Origin: Utricularia gibba
Taxonomy: Eukaryota > Streptophyta > Magnoliopsida > Lamiales > Lentibulariaceae
Direction: 5' to 3'
Assembly: GCA_002189035.1 (NCBI GenBank)
Contig: NEEC01000007.1
Location: 1,240,001-1,304,000 of the forward strand
Length of the DNA: 64,000 bases
Made by a program: the position numbers and the translations under genes. Positions 50,019 through 60,883 of this stretch are shown here, piece by piece. The notes below the pieces were generated by a model. The model did no database searches, was not told the origin of the DNA, and saw only the letters and a program-made list of their open reading frames with translations. Numbering within the stretch: position 1 is the first letter of the stretch; each line of letters begins with the position of its first letter.

Positions 50019-51481
50019 TCTCCTCCTTCAGAGCAAGAAACCTCAACAGCCAGCAAAAGATACCCTTTTTCACACAAACTCGCACTTTTAACCCCAAAGG
50101 GTTAAACCCTTGGAGGAAACCGGACTCATCTCAACAAATTACGGTTGCAGAAAAAACAAACACGCCACTAAATTGCCAACTTTCCATGCTTACACAAAAA
50201 AGATTGTCTGCCCAAAATTGCGCGGGCGCGTATTCTTTCTCTTGATAAAAACAACCCACTAGGGTTCGGGAACAAATAAAATCCCCAAACCAAAAAAATT
50301 CAAATCCAAACACCGGACGACCAACAAACAATAAAACGGCAAGGAGTTAAAATCACGCACCAGGGAAGAATGGAGAATCCCTTTTAATCCTCCCCCTCGT
50401 TGAAAAGTTTTCAATGGTCAAAATCTTTGACAAGTACCAGATTCGATCGAAAATCCGCGGATTATTACAGAGACATATATCTATTTTGTTGGGTTTACCG
50501 ATTGAATCACAGAGATATGTACATGCTGGCTTTATTTTAGGAAGAATTTATTTAAATAACACCAAATTTTCCTGGTTTGGATAGCGCTGACGCGTCACCC
50601 CCCTGGTCCCATGCTCCGGTGTCCGGTGACCGCCACCCCACTTCCGGCTTCGTCTCCCCACTTTTCTGTCTTTTTAGGATTTATATGCACAATATATATT
50701 AAAAATAAAATTTGTAATTCATTTGGAAAAAATTGTATTTTGAAAATATTTTTTATTGTGTATATTTGATTTAATTGCAAATGTTGTGAGCTAGAAAATA
50801 TTAGGGCACTTTTGTTCACTAAATCTTTAACTTTCATTATAGTCTAATTTACGTAATAAAATACTGTTATGTAAATCATATTAAGTGAAGTGTGAATGTT
50901 AGTTGATTCTTAGAAAGATAGTAGTATTTATTTATTTTATACGATATTATTCATTTTAAATAATTAGATTACGTTATATTTATTTCTATATTAGAAGATT
51001 CTCAATTGTTCATTCATATTTAATTTGGAAATTTCAGTCACGTTCAAAAAAAGTACTTTATATAAAATTTATGTGATTATTTTATTTAATTTTTTTACGA
51101 TCTTTTTATATAACTAATATAGAATTGTGGTAATGGATGTGGACAATTTTTTTGTTATATGACTTTACTTTTTAAGACCAACTCGTCAATGTTTCCGAAA
51201 AATGTCCTTGGGTTTGTATGAACATATCAGTATAGTTAGTTCCATCCATGTCTGTAGCCCGGTTTTGTAGTATGATTTTCTTGACTTGTATTTTCCATTT
51301 CGAATTTCTCATATTTTATTCGGGAAATAATATAAAAAGGTTATTCAAACAACGGTCAAAAGCCGGACGCCATTTCAAAGGGTTGTATCCTGTTGCTTGT
51401 GTTTCCCCATTATCTTCCGCAGCCGCGAACACACGCTCCTGAGGGTTTACTCACTGCCGCAAATTCTCTGTTTCTTTGCTC
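50019..51481. other. Divergent intergenic region
   Basis: This is the shared upstream region of the carrier (-) and the coiled-coil gene (+). Bases 50640-51240 are AT-rich and featureless. No further gene or repeat is supported. Confidence 0.6.
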
Positions 51482-52710
51482 ATGGAAAACTCTGGTTCGG
51501 CTTCCTCGGTTCCTGTTTCCTCTCTTTCCGAGGTAACGAGTGTGGATTTATTCTTATTATGTCAGTATTCTGCGTTCGTATCTCATTGGCTGTTCTTGTT
51601 TTTTTGTTACCTAGAAAAAGGAGAATCTGCTGCCGCCTAGCCCTACGCTCTCGGTAGCATTATTTGATTCTGTGGGTTGTATTCAACTTTATGATTTTAT
51701 TCATGTACTGAATGTGAGTTTTTGCAGGAATTAGCCGAATCGAGGCAGGAGCTAGTCGATAGAATTACGAAGCTGAAGCAGGTCTGTGCTTGTGAAAGCA
51801 GGGGGTTTTGATTATTGGGGATTTCTATGAAAATAACGATGGGGTTGTTAACCGCCATTTTGTTTTGCATCTGTATTTAGGATTTGCAAGGTTGGAGGTC
51901 CAGACTGGATTCTCAAGTACACGTCTACCGTAATGTAAGACGGTCTATGTTCACTGGAAATGTCTGATTAGCTGTCTTCACCTCTAATTTGATGTTTCGC
52001 GCTACGCGGAGATTTATTTCCTGCATTCTGAGCCATATACATTGCTTGGTTTCCGATCTTAAATGTCCCCATTTTTAAGTTATTGGATAGGGAAACTTGA
52101 ATTTGAGTGCTTGGAATTATGAATCTGAGTCACGGTTAAATAATTCCGTAAAAAAAGCTGAGTTTTTGAAGCTTCGCTTTGAATGGTTGCAAGCATCCTC
52201 AACTTCTACTTTCAATCCTGTGTAAAATTAGAATCTCTTTCATTGAAAAGCCTGTGCTTGATTCGTGTTGCCCACTTTGGTTGCATTGTGATCACTACTT
52301 GTTTTTTGTATGTGGCAGGAGCTCTCACAACTGAAGCAGTCACTCAGCACCGAAGTGGACCAGCTCCGAACTGTAGGTGTTCTTACATACATACCCCTTG
52401 AATAATTTTGATTGCCGAATCACTCACAGCATTGGTTTTTTTGTTCAGGAGTTTCAAGAACTTAGAAATGCTCTTCAACAACAGCAAGAAGATGTTACAT
52501 CCAGCCTTAGAAACCTTGGGGTTTGTTCTTCTGCAAAACCATTAAATCTAGCAACAGTATCCAGAAACAGTGTCAAGTTCTTATCATCTATATTCCTTTT
52601 CCGAATTGTTGTAGCTTCTTGATGAGTCTGGAGAAACCAAAGAGGTCAAGGATCCGAAAATTGAGGAAAGCAGCAGAACTTCAGATGCTGCAGAAACCAC
52701 TAATGTTTAG
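51482..52710 (+). CDS. Small coiled-coil protein of unknown function, six exons
   Basis: Exons: 51482-51532, 51728-51781, 51881-51934, 52319-52372, 52449-52520, 52615-52710, all phase 0, giving 126 residues. After MENSGSASSVPVSSLSE the middle 80 residues form a continuous amphipathic coiled coil (ELAESRQELVDRITKLKQ, DLQGWRSRLDSQVHVYRN, ELSQLKQSLSTEVDQLRT, then EFQELRNALQQQQEDV). The acidic tail is Glu/Thr/Ser-rich. Plants carry close relatives, sometimes annotated as CAP-Gly domain linker, though no CAP-Gly domain is present. Exons 2, 3 and 4 are each exactly 54 bases (18 codons). Likely a structural or adaptor subunit; the partner is unknown. Confidence 0.85.
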
Positions 52711-53125
52711 GTTCTTCTTCTAACCTGTTCCATTGTGTTCTTGATGCTTGGCTCTTTCATCCATTGTAGCTCCGGATGCAGATCCAAACATGCAGGTAGC
52801 CTCTGGCTTTCTTTCTACTAATGAAATATCTAATCTCTGTTTACTGTATTTCTGACAAATGAGGAAGATGATGATCTGATAATAAGTTGTCCATGAATGG
52901 TCGCAATTTTTTAATTGGGAATTTTTACACTGTAAGAAATAAGAGAAAAAAAAAAGGGAAAGGCAAATTTGTATACGGACTGTTGCCATGTGCTTCTGTC
53001 TGGCTCTTGCCGTCAAACCCTGGAAGCGACGCGTTTTGGGCTCTGCATTTGCCCCGAATTTTACGCCGCAAGATCGATCGCATTTCCTAGCTAACAATCA
53101 ATAGCTTCGAGGACCTCGAAACCTG
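52711..53125 (+). promoter_or_regulatory. Short promoter and leader of the XXT gene
   Basis: Only 415 bases separate the coiled-coil stop from the XXT start on the same strand, so the 3' region of one and the promoter of the other share this space. A perfect palindrome, TTCGAGG-A-CCTCGAA, occupies 53106-53120, five bases before the start codon. Its role is unknown. Confidence 0.45.
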
Positions 53126-54487
53126 ATGCTGGATCGGGTCCTCACCCGTCGCCAGGAATGGCAACTCCACCGTTTTCTCAACAGGGGTAAGCTAACGCTT
53201 TTCTGTCTCCTTCTCACTATCCTAGTGTTGCGGGCGAATTTCGGTGCCGGGAGATTCGGTACGCCGGAGAAGGATCTCAATGAGATCCGGGAAACCCTCT
53301 CCTATATGCGCCGCCGCGCCGAGCCTCGCCGTGTTTTGGAGGAGGTATCCGAGACGGAGCGGAAAGCGAGTGATGGGATTCATAGTTATGCCGACTTTGA
53401 CGTGAGGAAGATTTTCAAGGATGAGGATGATGGGGTTCAGGAGTTCAAGAGGGATTCTTCTAAGCCGTACACACTGGGCCCAAAGATCACAGATTGGGAT
53501 CGGCAGAGGGATGAATGGCTGAAGAATAACCCTAGGTTTCCCAATTATTTGAATCATTACAAGCCTCGGGTTTTATTGGTCACAGGTTCTTCACCCAAGC
53601 CGTGTGAGAATCCTGTAGGTGATCATTACTTGTTGAAGTCAATAAAGAACAAGATTGATTACTGTAGGGTTCATGGGATTGAGATTTTCTACAATATGGC
53701 TTTGCTTGATGCTGAAATGTCAGGTTTCTGGGCGAAGCTGCCATTGATTCGAACGCTTCTGCTGTCACATCCAGAGGTTGAGTTCCTGTGGTGGATGGAT
53801 AGTGATGCAATGTTTACCGATATGGCATTTGAGTTGCCATGGGAGAGATACAAGGATCACAATTTAGTGATGCACGGTTGGGATGAGAAGGTTTACGATC
53901 ATAAGAACTGGGTCGGTTTAAACACTGGAAGTTTCTTGTTGAGAAATTGCCAGTGGTCATTGGATCTTCTTGACACCTTGGCTCCAATGGGACCAAAGGG
54001 AAAAGTCAGAGAGGATGCTGGGAAGCTTCTGACAAAGGAGCTTCTTGGAAGGCCTGTTTTCGAGGCTGATGATCAGAGTGCCATGGTGTATGTACTTGCA
54101 ACACAGAAGGAGAGATGGGCTGAAAAGGTTTATCTTGAAAGCGCTTACTATTTGCATGGCTATTGGGGAATATTGGTCGATCGATATGAAGAGATGATCG
54201 AGAACTATCACCCTGGCTTTGGTGATCACCGGTGGCCACTCGTCACTCACTTTGTGGGGTGCAAGCCTTGTGGCAAAGTTGGGGATTATTCAGTGGAGCG
54301 ATGCTTTAAGCAGATGGATCGTGCGTTCAACTTCGGGGATAACCAGATTCTACAAATGTATGGCTTCACCCACAAATCCCTGTCTAGCAGGAAAGTGATT
54401 CGGTTCAGGAACGATACCAGCAATCCTCTCCAACAGAAAGATGAACTTGGTTTGCTTCATCCTTCATTCAAAGCAATAAATGTGTAG
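53126..54487 (+). CDS. XXT2-like: Xyloglucan 6-xylosyltransferase (XXT1/2 type), intronless
   Basis: A single frame of 453 residues. It is a type II Golgi protein: a short basic N-terminus, a membrane anchor at about residues 23-36 (LTLFCLLLTILVLR), a stem, then a GT34 catalytic domain. The metal-binding DxD motif is in FLWWMDSDAMFTDMAFE. Other family blocks are GDHYLLKSIKNKIDYCR, LNTGSFLLRN, DDQSAMVY, YYLHGYWGILVDRYEEM and HFVGCKPCGK. The enzyme adds xylose from UDP-xylose to the glucan backbone of xyloglucan, a primary-wall polysaccharide. Length and motifs match Arabidopsis XXT1 and XXT2 with no break. Confidence 0.95.
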   Translation: MLDRVLTRRQEWQLHRFLNRGKLTLFCLLLTILVLRANFGAGRFGTPEKDLNEIRETLSYMRRRAEPRRVLEEVSETERKASDGIHSYADFDVRKIFKDEDDGVQEFKRDSSKPYTLGPKITDWDRQRDEWLKNNPRFPNYLNHYKPRVLLVTGSSPKPCENPVGDHYLLKSIKNKIDYCRVHGIEIFYNMALLDAEMSGFWAKLPLIRTLLLSHPEVEFLWWMDSDAMFTDMAFELPWERYKDHNLVMHGWDEKVYDHKNWVGLNTGSFLLRNCQWSLDLLDTLAPMGPKGKVREDAGKLLTKELLGRPVFEADDQSAMVYVLATQKERWAEKVYLESAYYLHGYWGILVDRYEEMIENYHPGFGDHRWPLVTHFVGCKPCGKVGDYSVERCFKQMDRAFNFGDNQILQMYGFTHKSLSSRKVIRFRNDTSNPLQQKDELGLLHPSFKAINV

Positions 54488-54811
54488 TTCTTTTCCCAAA
54501 TCAAGATTTGATTTGTTTGCTTCAAACTTGTAACCTCGTGTCATTTATTCCTTGTTAGAGATTGCAAATTTGTGGCATTGCAATCATTTGTTTGTCTTTT
54601 GCTTTTCTGGAGTGACAAAATAAGAACCTATTGAAACAATTCTAGATTTCCATTGTTGCCCATATCGACATTGTAGTGAACACAATTGGCTTCTTTCAAT
54701 AAAACGGATCTGTCTTTCTGTTTTGTCGATTTTCATGTAAAATGGCAACAGAAAGGAGGCCAGGTAAATAGTCTGTTGTCAAAATCTCTAGTTTGTATCC
54801 AACTGCATAAT
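54488..54811. other. Convergent 3' spacer between XXT and the Toc159-like gene
   Basis: This contains the two 3' untranslated regions. No frame or repeat of note. In particular, I see no continuation of the missing Toc159 membrane domain here. Confidence 0.6.
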
Positions 54812-57423
54812 CTAATCATTCTTGGTCTGTGACAGGAATTTGCTCAATCTGAACTTGGCTATCGATACAACGACCAAAGCAGCAAGCTGGAGCTGGTCTA
54901 AATGCCGTATCTTCAGTGAAAACAGCCTGCTCGGCTTCTCCTCATTCAAGTCTGTGGATATGTTGATAACTGGCATCTTACCAACAGATAACCGATACTC
55001 AGATTTGCTGCAAACTATGAGGTTAATATCGTTGTACGACGCCCTTCCAACTTCAAGCTTCACAGGCTCTTGGAACTGCTTGAGTTCGTAAACATCATTG
55101 TACTGAACGTCCTCTCCTTGGTAAGAACCTGATAAACTGCCAGTGAACTTGAGATCCTGGGAAGGTTCGGAAAGAACGTTTTTTGGTAATGCTGGAGGAA
55201 AAAATGATGGAGACTTTGAACCATTCTCAGTTCCAACCAGCGAGTGCACTTTTGATAGAGTCTTAGTTATGTAACAGAAGTCCAGCAGCTCTGACCTCCA
55301 GTGAGGTACCTTTTCTGCAGATCCCTCTACCTTCGAGGAATGGTTTTCCACCAAGCAAACAGGGACTGCAGAAGGAGGGCTATTCCAAACATCAAGCCCT
55401 GCAGAAGCGGCACTGATAAGTCTTTGAAGAATCTGAGACCTCTGGCTGACGAACTCTTCATCACTGAGAGGAAATTCATTAGCCCCATGAGGGGATTCTG
55501 AGGAAGCATGAGTCAAAACAACAACACTTTTCTTCCATATCTCGGGACCAAGATGGGTAGTAATTGACTTCATCAGGATCATATCATCATTATAGTTCAT
55601 TGGCATGTCCAAACGATCAACATAGAGGACAACATCTGGCTTTGATTTCGAGATCACTTTACTGATCCATGACAGATACATTCGGTTCAAGTGTTGGTCT
55701 GTTCGAGAAGTTCTAAGACCAGGGGTGTCAAACATACTCAACTTGACACCACCAATCATGCCAGTAACCTCTAGGACTTCTTTTGTTGTAGGCTTAAAAG
55801 CATCAACTCCACTCTTGTTTTCCCCGAAAACAGAGTTAATCGTTGCACTCTTTCCTACTCCAGTTTTCCCAATAACCAGTATGGATAATGAGATCTTCAT
55901 GCCATGTTTCCCATGCGCTTCAGGCTCTATGAATGCCGTGTTATCAGCACTGAAGTTGGCAGCCTTGAACAAAGACCTAGACTCTGCAATTTTCAGCCAG
56001 TTTAAGACCTCAGACGCCATGTAATCCTTGGGAGAATGGTCCACAATGTTCAGCAGATCACATATCTTGTGTAACTTGTCCAGCCTTTCTTCCTCTTCAT
56101 CCCTTGAATCACTACAGGAACCAGTAATTGAGGGCTGCACCAGCATTCTGGGATTCATTGCTTCAGCAATCATTCTTGTTGCGAGGATCATGCAGCTGGG
56201 ATTATTGAAGTGGTCCTCTGGAGAGAAATCCTCCGCCTGGTGAATCGACATAGATCCTCCGATCTCCTCGAAAACAGGACACAGTGCATTAGATTCAGTT
56301 ACTTCACTCAGACGATCCTCCTCCTCTGTACAACAGGTCACAAACTGATCATCGACGCCTCTAAGTCCAGGTTCTTCTTCAGCTGTCAGTAACTTTTCAC
56401 ACTCTTCGTACAAGAATCCAACTTCGACTGCTGAATCAGAAGGAAGATGAATGGACTCTGCATGCTTATCCAGATCCACATACTCTGTATCACTTTCTGG
56501 AACTTGATGCTCTTCAGTGGCATCTGAGTTATGCTCCATGATTTTCTCAGCAACCGAAGAAACCGAAGAAACATGGCTATTTTCTATATCCAACTTCATT
56601 CCTTCCAAACCATTAGGTTCAGGCTCGCTAGAATCGGATTCCAAAGTTCCGACTTTTGGGCAGAATCCAGTCGCTCCATAATCACATCACTGGGTATTCC
56701 TAAGGGAGAGGAGACACCTTCTTCTTCTTCCTCCTCTTCTTCTTCAAACACCTCACTGCCATGGGAATCCCCATCGATATCGCATGATATCCGAGCAATC
56801 GGAGCTCGAAATTCTCCAGAAGAAGAAACTCGGCCAGCCTCTGGGAACGTCTGGTCATTCTCCAGAGAATCTCCATCTGCAGCAAGACGAGCAAGAGGCC
56901 TATGATTGGACCCATTCAAAGATGGAGGATCCTCCTTCTCTACCAGCTTTTCTCCAGTCTCGCTACTATCATCACTCCATTCACCATCAGTGCTTTCTTC
57001 TTGCTTTCTTACACGAATCCTTAAAGACTCATTCGCAAAACTTGCTCGAGCAAATGCTTCATTTTGGTTTCTTCCAGAAAAGCCATACATGTGCCTGTCG
57101 TTCTCCTCTTTGGCGGCGCCCTCTCCTGGATCAACAATAAATGGCTTAGATATGCGTACTTGGAGAAAGTGAGTTTCTTGGACAGTTTTCTCATCTGGGT
57201 CATTCTCAAACGCCGATTCGAAGACGTTCCCGGTACCGTCGTCGCCGCTTACAGAACCGTCAATGCTACCAATGTACTCGTCACTACTCAAGCCATCTCT
57301 AGGGCTGCTTCCTGGAGAATCTCGGTCAACAGTCACCGGCGCTCGAATGCTAAAAGATGCGGCGCGAAGAGGCAGCATATCTGGAACTGAAAGCGGAGGC
57401 GCTGCCGCGGAAGCCGACTCCAT
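54812..57423 (-). CDS. Toc159-family chloroplast import GTPase with shortened membrane domain; one apparent frameshift
   Basis: This is one uninterrupted exon apart from a frame break at an A run (TTTT at 56654-56657 on the plus strand); with one added base it encodes 870 residues. The start is ATG 57423 (MESASAAAPPLSV). Residues 1 to about 450 are acidic and Ser-rich, like the A domain. Then follows a GTPase with P loop GKTGVGKSATINSVFGE (about 519-535), DTPGL (about 566) and VVLYVDRLDM, closely matching Toc159, Toc132 and Toc90. Only about 110 residues follow the G domain. Their end (LDQLQLAALVVVSIAKFRLS) resembles the extreme C-terminus of Toc159, so the centre of the roughly 340-residue M domain appears absent. 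Toc159 proteins are preprotein receptors of the outer chloroplast envelope. Whether this form still inserts in the membrane is unclear. Confidence 0.85.
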
Positions 57424-57933
57424 GAAAAAGGTTGAAAGATTCAAACTTTAAACTACCCCCTCTTTTCTGTACATTTGAAAAAACAGAAAGATAATTGGAT
57501 CCCCAGTTCCATAGACAAAGATTCCAACTTCACAACACTGCTCCCCCTTTTGGGATTTGCTTCCTAAAACCTTCCCGGTGGTTTTCTTTCAAACTTGTGG
57601 TGGGATGGAAGTTTCATTCCATCTTCTCCGAGGTGTGCATCTCCATCTTGGCGGTCTCTTCACCTTGTATTCTTCATCACGCGTGTGGCACGTGATCTTG
57701 TCTGCCAATAGCCAAATACAATCCACACAGTAAAACTTAGGCCTAAGGAATTTTGGATTCAATGGAGTAGGGAGAAGAAGATGCTTCATTCTTTAGATCT
57801 TGAGTTTAACTCGCAATTATTAATGCTTAATCATTGTGCCCGTTGAGTTTTCTGGATAAAGTTTCCGTTTTTCTAGATGTTTTCGATTTCTTCTCATTGA
57901 CTGTAGGGTTTAGTGTAGACTCTTGATGGAAAA
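57424..57933. promoter_or_regulatory. 510-base bidirectional promoter region
   Basis: The Toc159-like gene (-) and DUF3110 gene (+) diverge from here with start codons only 510 bases apart. Both products are predicted to be plastid proteins, which would suit shared control. I cannot assign specific elements. Confidence 0.5.
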
Positions 57934-60197
57934 ATGGCCGCTTTGCCTTGCGGAGCTGCCGGTTCCTTCCGAAGTCGGTTCACCGTGAGGGTTAGCAGAG
58001 TAAATTGCGTTTCTTCTGCATTCTTTGATCGATCCACGGGAAGGAGAAACCACCTACGTCCCAAAATTCTCAAAATCCTGAAGGAACCGATTGTCCCCAA
58101 GGTGCCGGATGCAGAATCGATAGATCCCATCTGTTCGCCGCCCGTTGACGGGCTTGGCGCGATTGAAGAAGTGGGGGAGTTTGAGAAATTGGAACCCGTG
58201 AAGGAAGTCGAGAGTACTGTAAAATCGATGGAAGGTGATGTTTCGACGCTTGATTGGCTGAATCCCGGTTTAAGAGCTGAAATGTTGGCTAGGGAGGAAC
58301 ATTTTTCATTCTGGAAATACGGGCTTTTTTTAGTTGGTGCGTTTTTGTTCCAGACACTGTATACTGCAGTATTAGTTGATGGTAATGGTTCTCGAAGGAT
58401 TGATGAGAACGAGAGGAATTCAGTTTATGACATGGGAAGGAATGGAAAAGAGAAGTCTGTGAATGATTTGGAAATCGAAAAGAAGATTAAGGAAATTCGG
58501 GCTATGGCTAAGGAGGCCAGGGACATGGAAAGACTAGAGTTGGACGGAAAGGAAGATGATGGCTTGAAGTTTCGTAAAAGTGGTATAGAAGAGGAGGTCA
58601 ATAATCGTTTGAACTTGTTAAAAAAGAGGCTAGAAAATTCTCGTGCACATGATTCAGCAGCATCAATTGCGGATGATAACGTGAGCCTGGGAGTGGAGGA
58701 ACTTTTATTGAAGTACAGTTCCAGAGCTCGACCCTTGTCCAAAGCAAAGGGCTTTATGGTTCCACATAAAAGGAAGTCAAGCGAATCTCGCAAAACTAGG
58801 AATAGGGAGAACGAATCCAGATTAAATCAAAGAAATAGTAGTGACGGTGTTGCTGAAGGTAATGGAGAGGACCAGAACGACGAGTTGGAACATGGGAATT
58901 CTGATGTATCTGTTGAAGAGGATGGAAAACGCATGCCCGTGATCCAATCCACCATGAATTCAAGGAAAACGGTGAACAAAGAATCTGTACCGAGTAGAGG
59001 AGGAAGAGGAGATGATGCATTGAAATCTAAGGTGATAAATGGTAGCGGCTGACTACTTACATCTGTTTTTCATGTCTTCTTAAATATCGTTTCAAATTTT
59101 TTTTGATGCTTCCATAAGACGCTTGCCCACCCGAACTACTTACCTGCCTAAAAGTACCTTGAAGCGCTTCAAAAAAAAGTGGCGTTGTTGTGCTCATCAA
59201 CTTCATCCTACCGAACAGGAATTGATGAGGAAAAGAATGTGAAGCCAAGTCCTGAAGTTGTTGAGTCAGGAATAGTCCAAAATGATGCTACATATTCTGG
59301 AAAATCTCAGAACTGGGAAGCTCCCCAGAATAATGTTCTGCACGGCCCTTCTGGATTGACAAGCAGAGACTTAGGCTCAGAAGCTGCAGGTCTCGGTGAA
59401 GGTAAGGGGGGATTTTGGTGGTCGAATCTCCCCTATGTTCTGGTAAGTTGTTGCAACTAATAAAGTTTCAGTTTTTTTCCTTCCTATATATTTCTCTGTG
59501 GCTTCTTTTCAATTTTATTTTTCTGTAGTCTGTGACTTGTGAGAATTTCAACAATGCTAAATTTAAGCCATACTTTGTAGTGCTGGTGTTTTATATTGAT
59601 GTTTTCTGGTAAAATAAGGCACTTGCAGTTTTTTTTTTTGGCTTGTAAAAAGCAGGGATGCTTTTTGTGACTTCAACTTATCGATGGCTTGACACCTGGA
59701 AAACTAAAATACGAAACTAAGAAAACACTATCAATCCTTGATGAAATGCTAGGTGATGACACTTCATCAATGCAGGTGATTCATATGTGCAAAGGCGTTG
59801 ATGGTGAAGATGGAGAAGGACTGTACACATTGAAGTCCCTTTCTGACGCAGAAGATCAAATATCTCATATGGTTGCCTTTGAGGACCGTACAGATGCCAT
59901 CAATTACTGTTATTTGCTGCAATCCTTTTTCGAAGATACAAATGACTGTAGTTTAGGTGTTGTCCCGTTGCCTGTAAAGGTAAGGCTGATGTTTCATTTT
60001 ATTAGCATGTGACTGCTTCCAGTAATGTAGCCTCTGCCAAGATATTGAACCGTTTTGATCTTTAGGAACTGATTGAAGGGGTGGACTCTGGTGCTGTTAC
60101 CGCGTTTGTGGTTAAGAAGGGAGCACTTGATCTTTATGCAGGGCAACCCTTTGCTGATGCTGAAATGGCATTACGTCATTTGGCAGAGCAACGCTGA
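57934..60197 (+). CDS. Plastid membrane protein with C-terminal DUF3110 domain
   Basis: Exons: 57934-59031, about 59219-59442, 59776-59979, 60066-60197. The N-terminus (MAALPCGAAGSFRSRFTVRV) looks like a chloroplast transit peptide. One membrane segment (YGLFLVGAFLFQTLYTAVLV) lies at about residues 128-147, followed by a long Lys/Glu-rich helical region. The C-terminal 100 residues (GEGLYTLKSLSDAEDQ, MVAFEDRTDAINYCYLLQSF, VVKKGALDLYAGQPF) match the DUF3110 domain of plant plastid proteins. Function is unknown. The exon 1/2 join is uncertain: the good acceptor at 59219 is out of phase by one base, so either a base was lost near 59031 (552 residues) or the weak acceptor AAAAG|T at 59155 is used (573 residues). 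Confidence 0.82.
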
Positions 60198-60883
60198 ACA
60201 TGGAGAAGGTTTCTCATTTTTGACAGAAATTTGAAGGGCAGCAGCTTTCCTTCTCAGAATTGAGTTTTTTCTAGCTTCTTTGGCATTCCTGTTCTTTGGG
60301 AAGTTTGGCGCATGGGATTTTGTGAATTCTAGAATTGGTATCGAATCCAGTTGCTTATGTATCTTTCTGCAACCACACTGACATAAGGGAAGAGATTAGC
60401 ACCTCGGAGGATCGCTCTGTAATATCACAAACACGTTCTTAGCTTCCTTAAAGTCTCCACCTTTCACCAATGTTCACCGTCATCGGGAAAAAGGGTATCT
60501 ATTGTAGAGGTTGCAGAGGGTCTGAATAGCAGGAGCATGCAATCTATCGGAAATGAGGCAGGAACAAACCAAGACCATCTTTTTTTCTCATCAATCGCCT
60601 CTGTTGTACTTGTAACCAGCGCCCCGCATGGAGGGTGCTTCTGGGTAGTGGGGGAAGAAAGGCAAGAATTTGCGGAACATCTTGGGGCGATGCTGCGAGG
60701 AGACGACGCCAAGAACAACTCTGCGATAAATGGAAGTGTCAATGGGTACAATAAAAAAAAAGAAAGAAAAAGAAGAAGAAGACTTGTGGGTACCATTAGT
60801 CATTTAAAGGGAAGGTCAGAAAGCTTTTAAATTTTCGTGAAACCGGGAAATAACCAGTTCTCAGAACTCTCGAAACTCTCGAA
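60198..60883 (+). other. Spacer and leader of the CAP-D3 gene
   Basis: This holds the DUF3110 3' region and a short upstream region of CAP-D3. Frames at 60464-60830 on either strand are unrecognised shadows. No other feature is supported. Confidence 0.6.

Noticed and set aside
59689-59775. Upstream extension of the third DUF3110 exon (LTPGKLKYETKK...)
   Set aside because: The acceptor at 59775 gives the join PYVL|VIHMCKG, matching relatives; the upstream stretch has an in-frame stop and no similarity.
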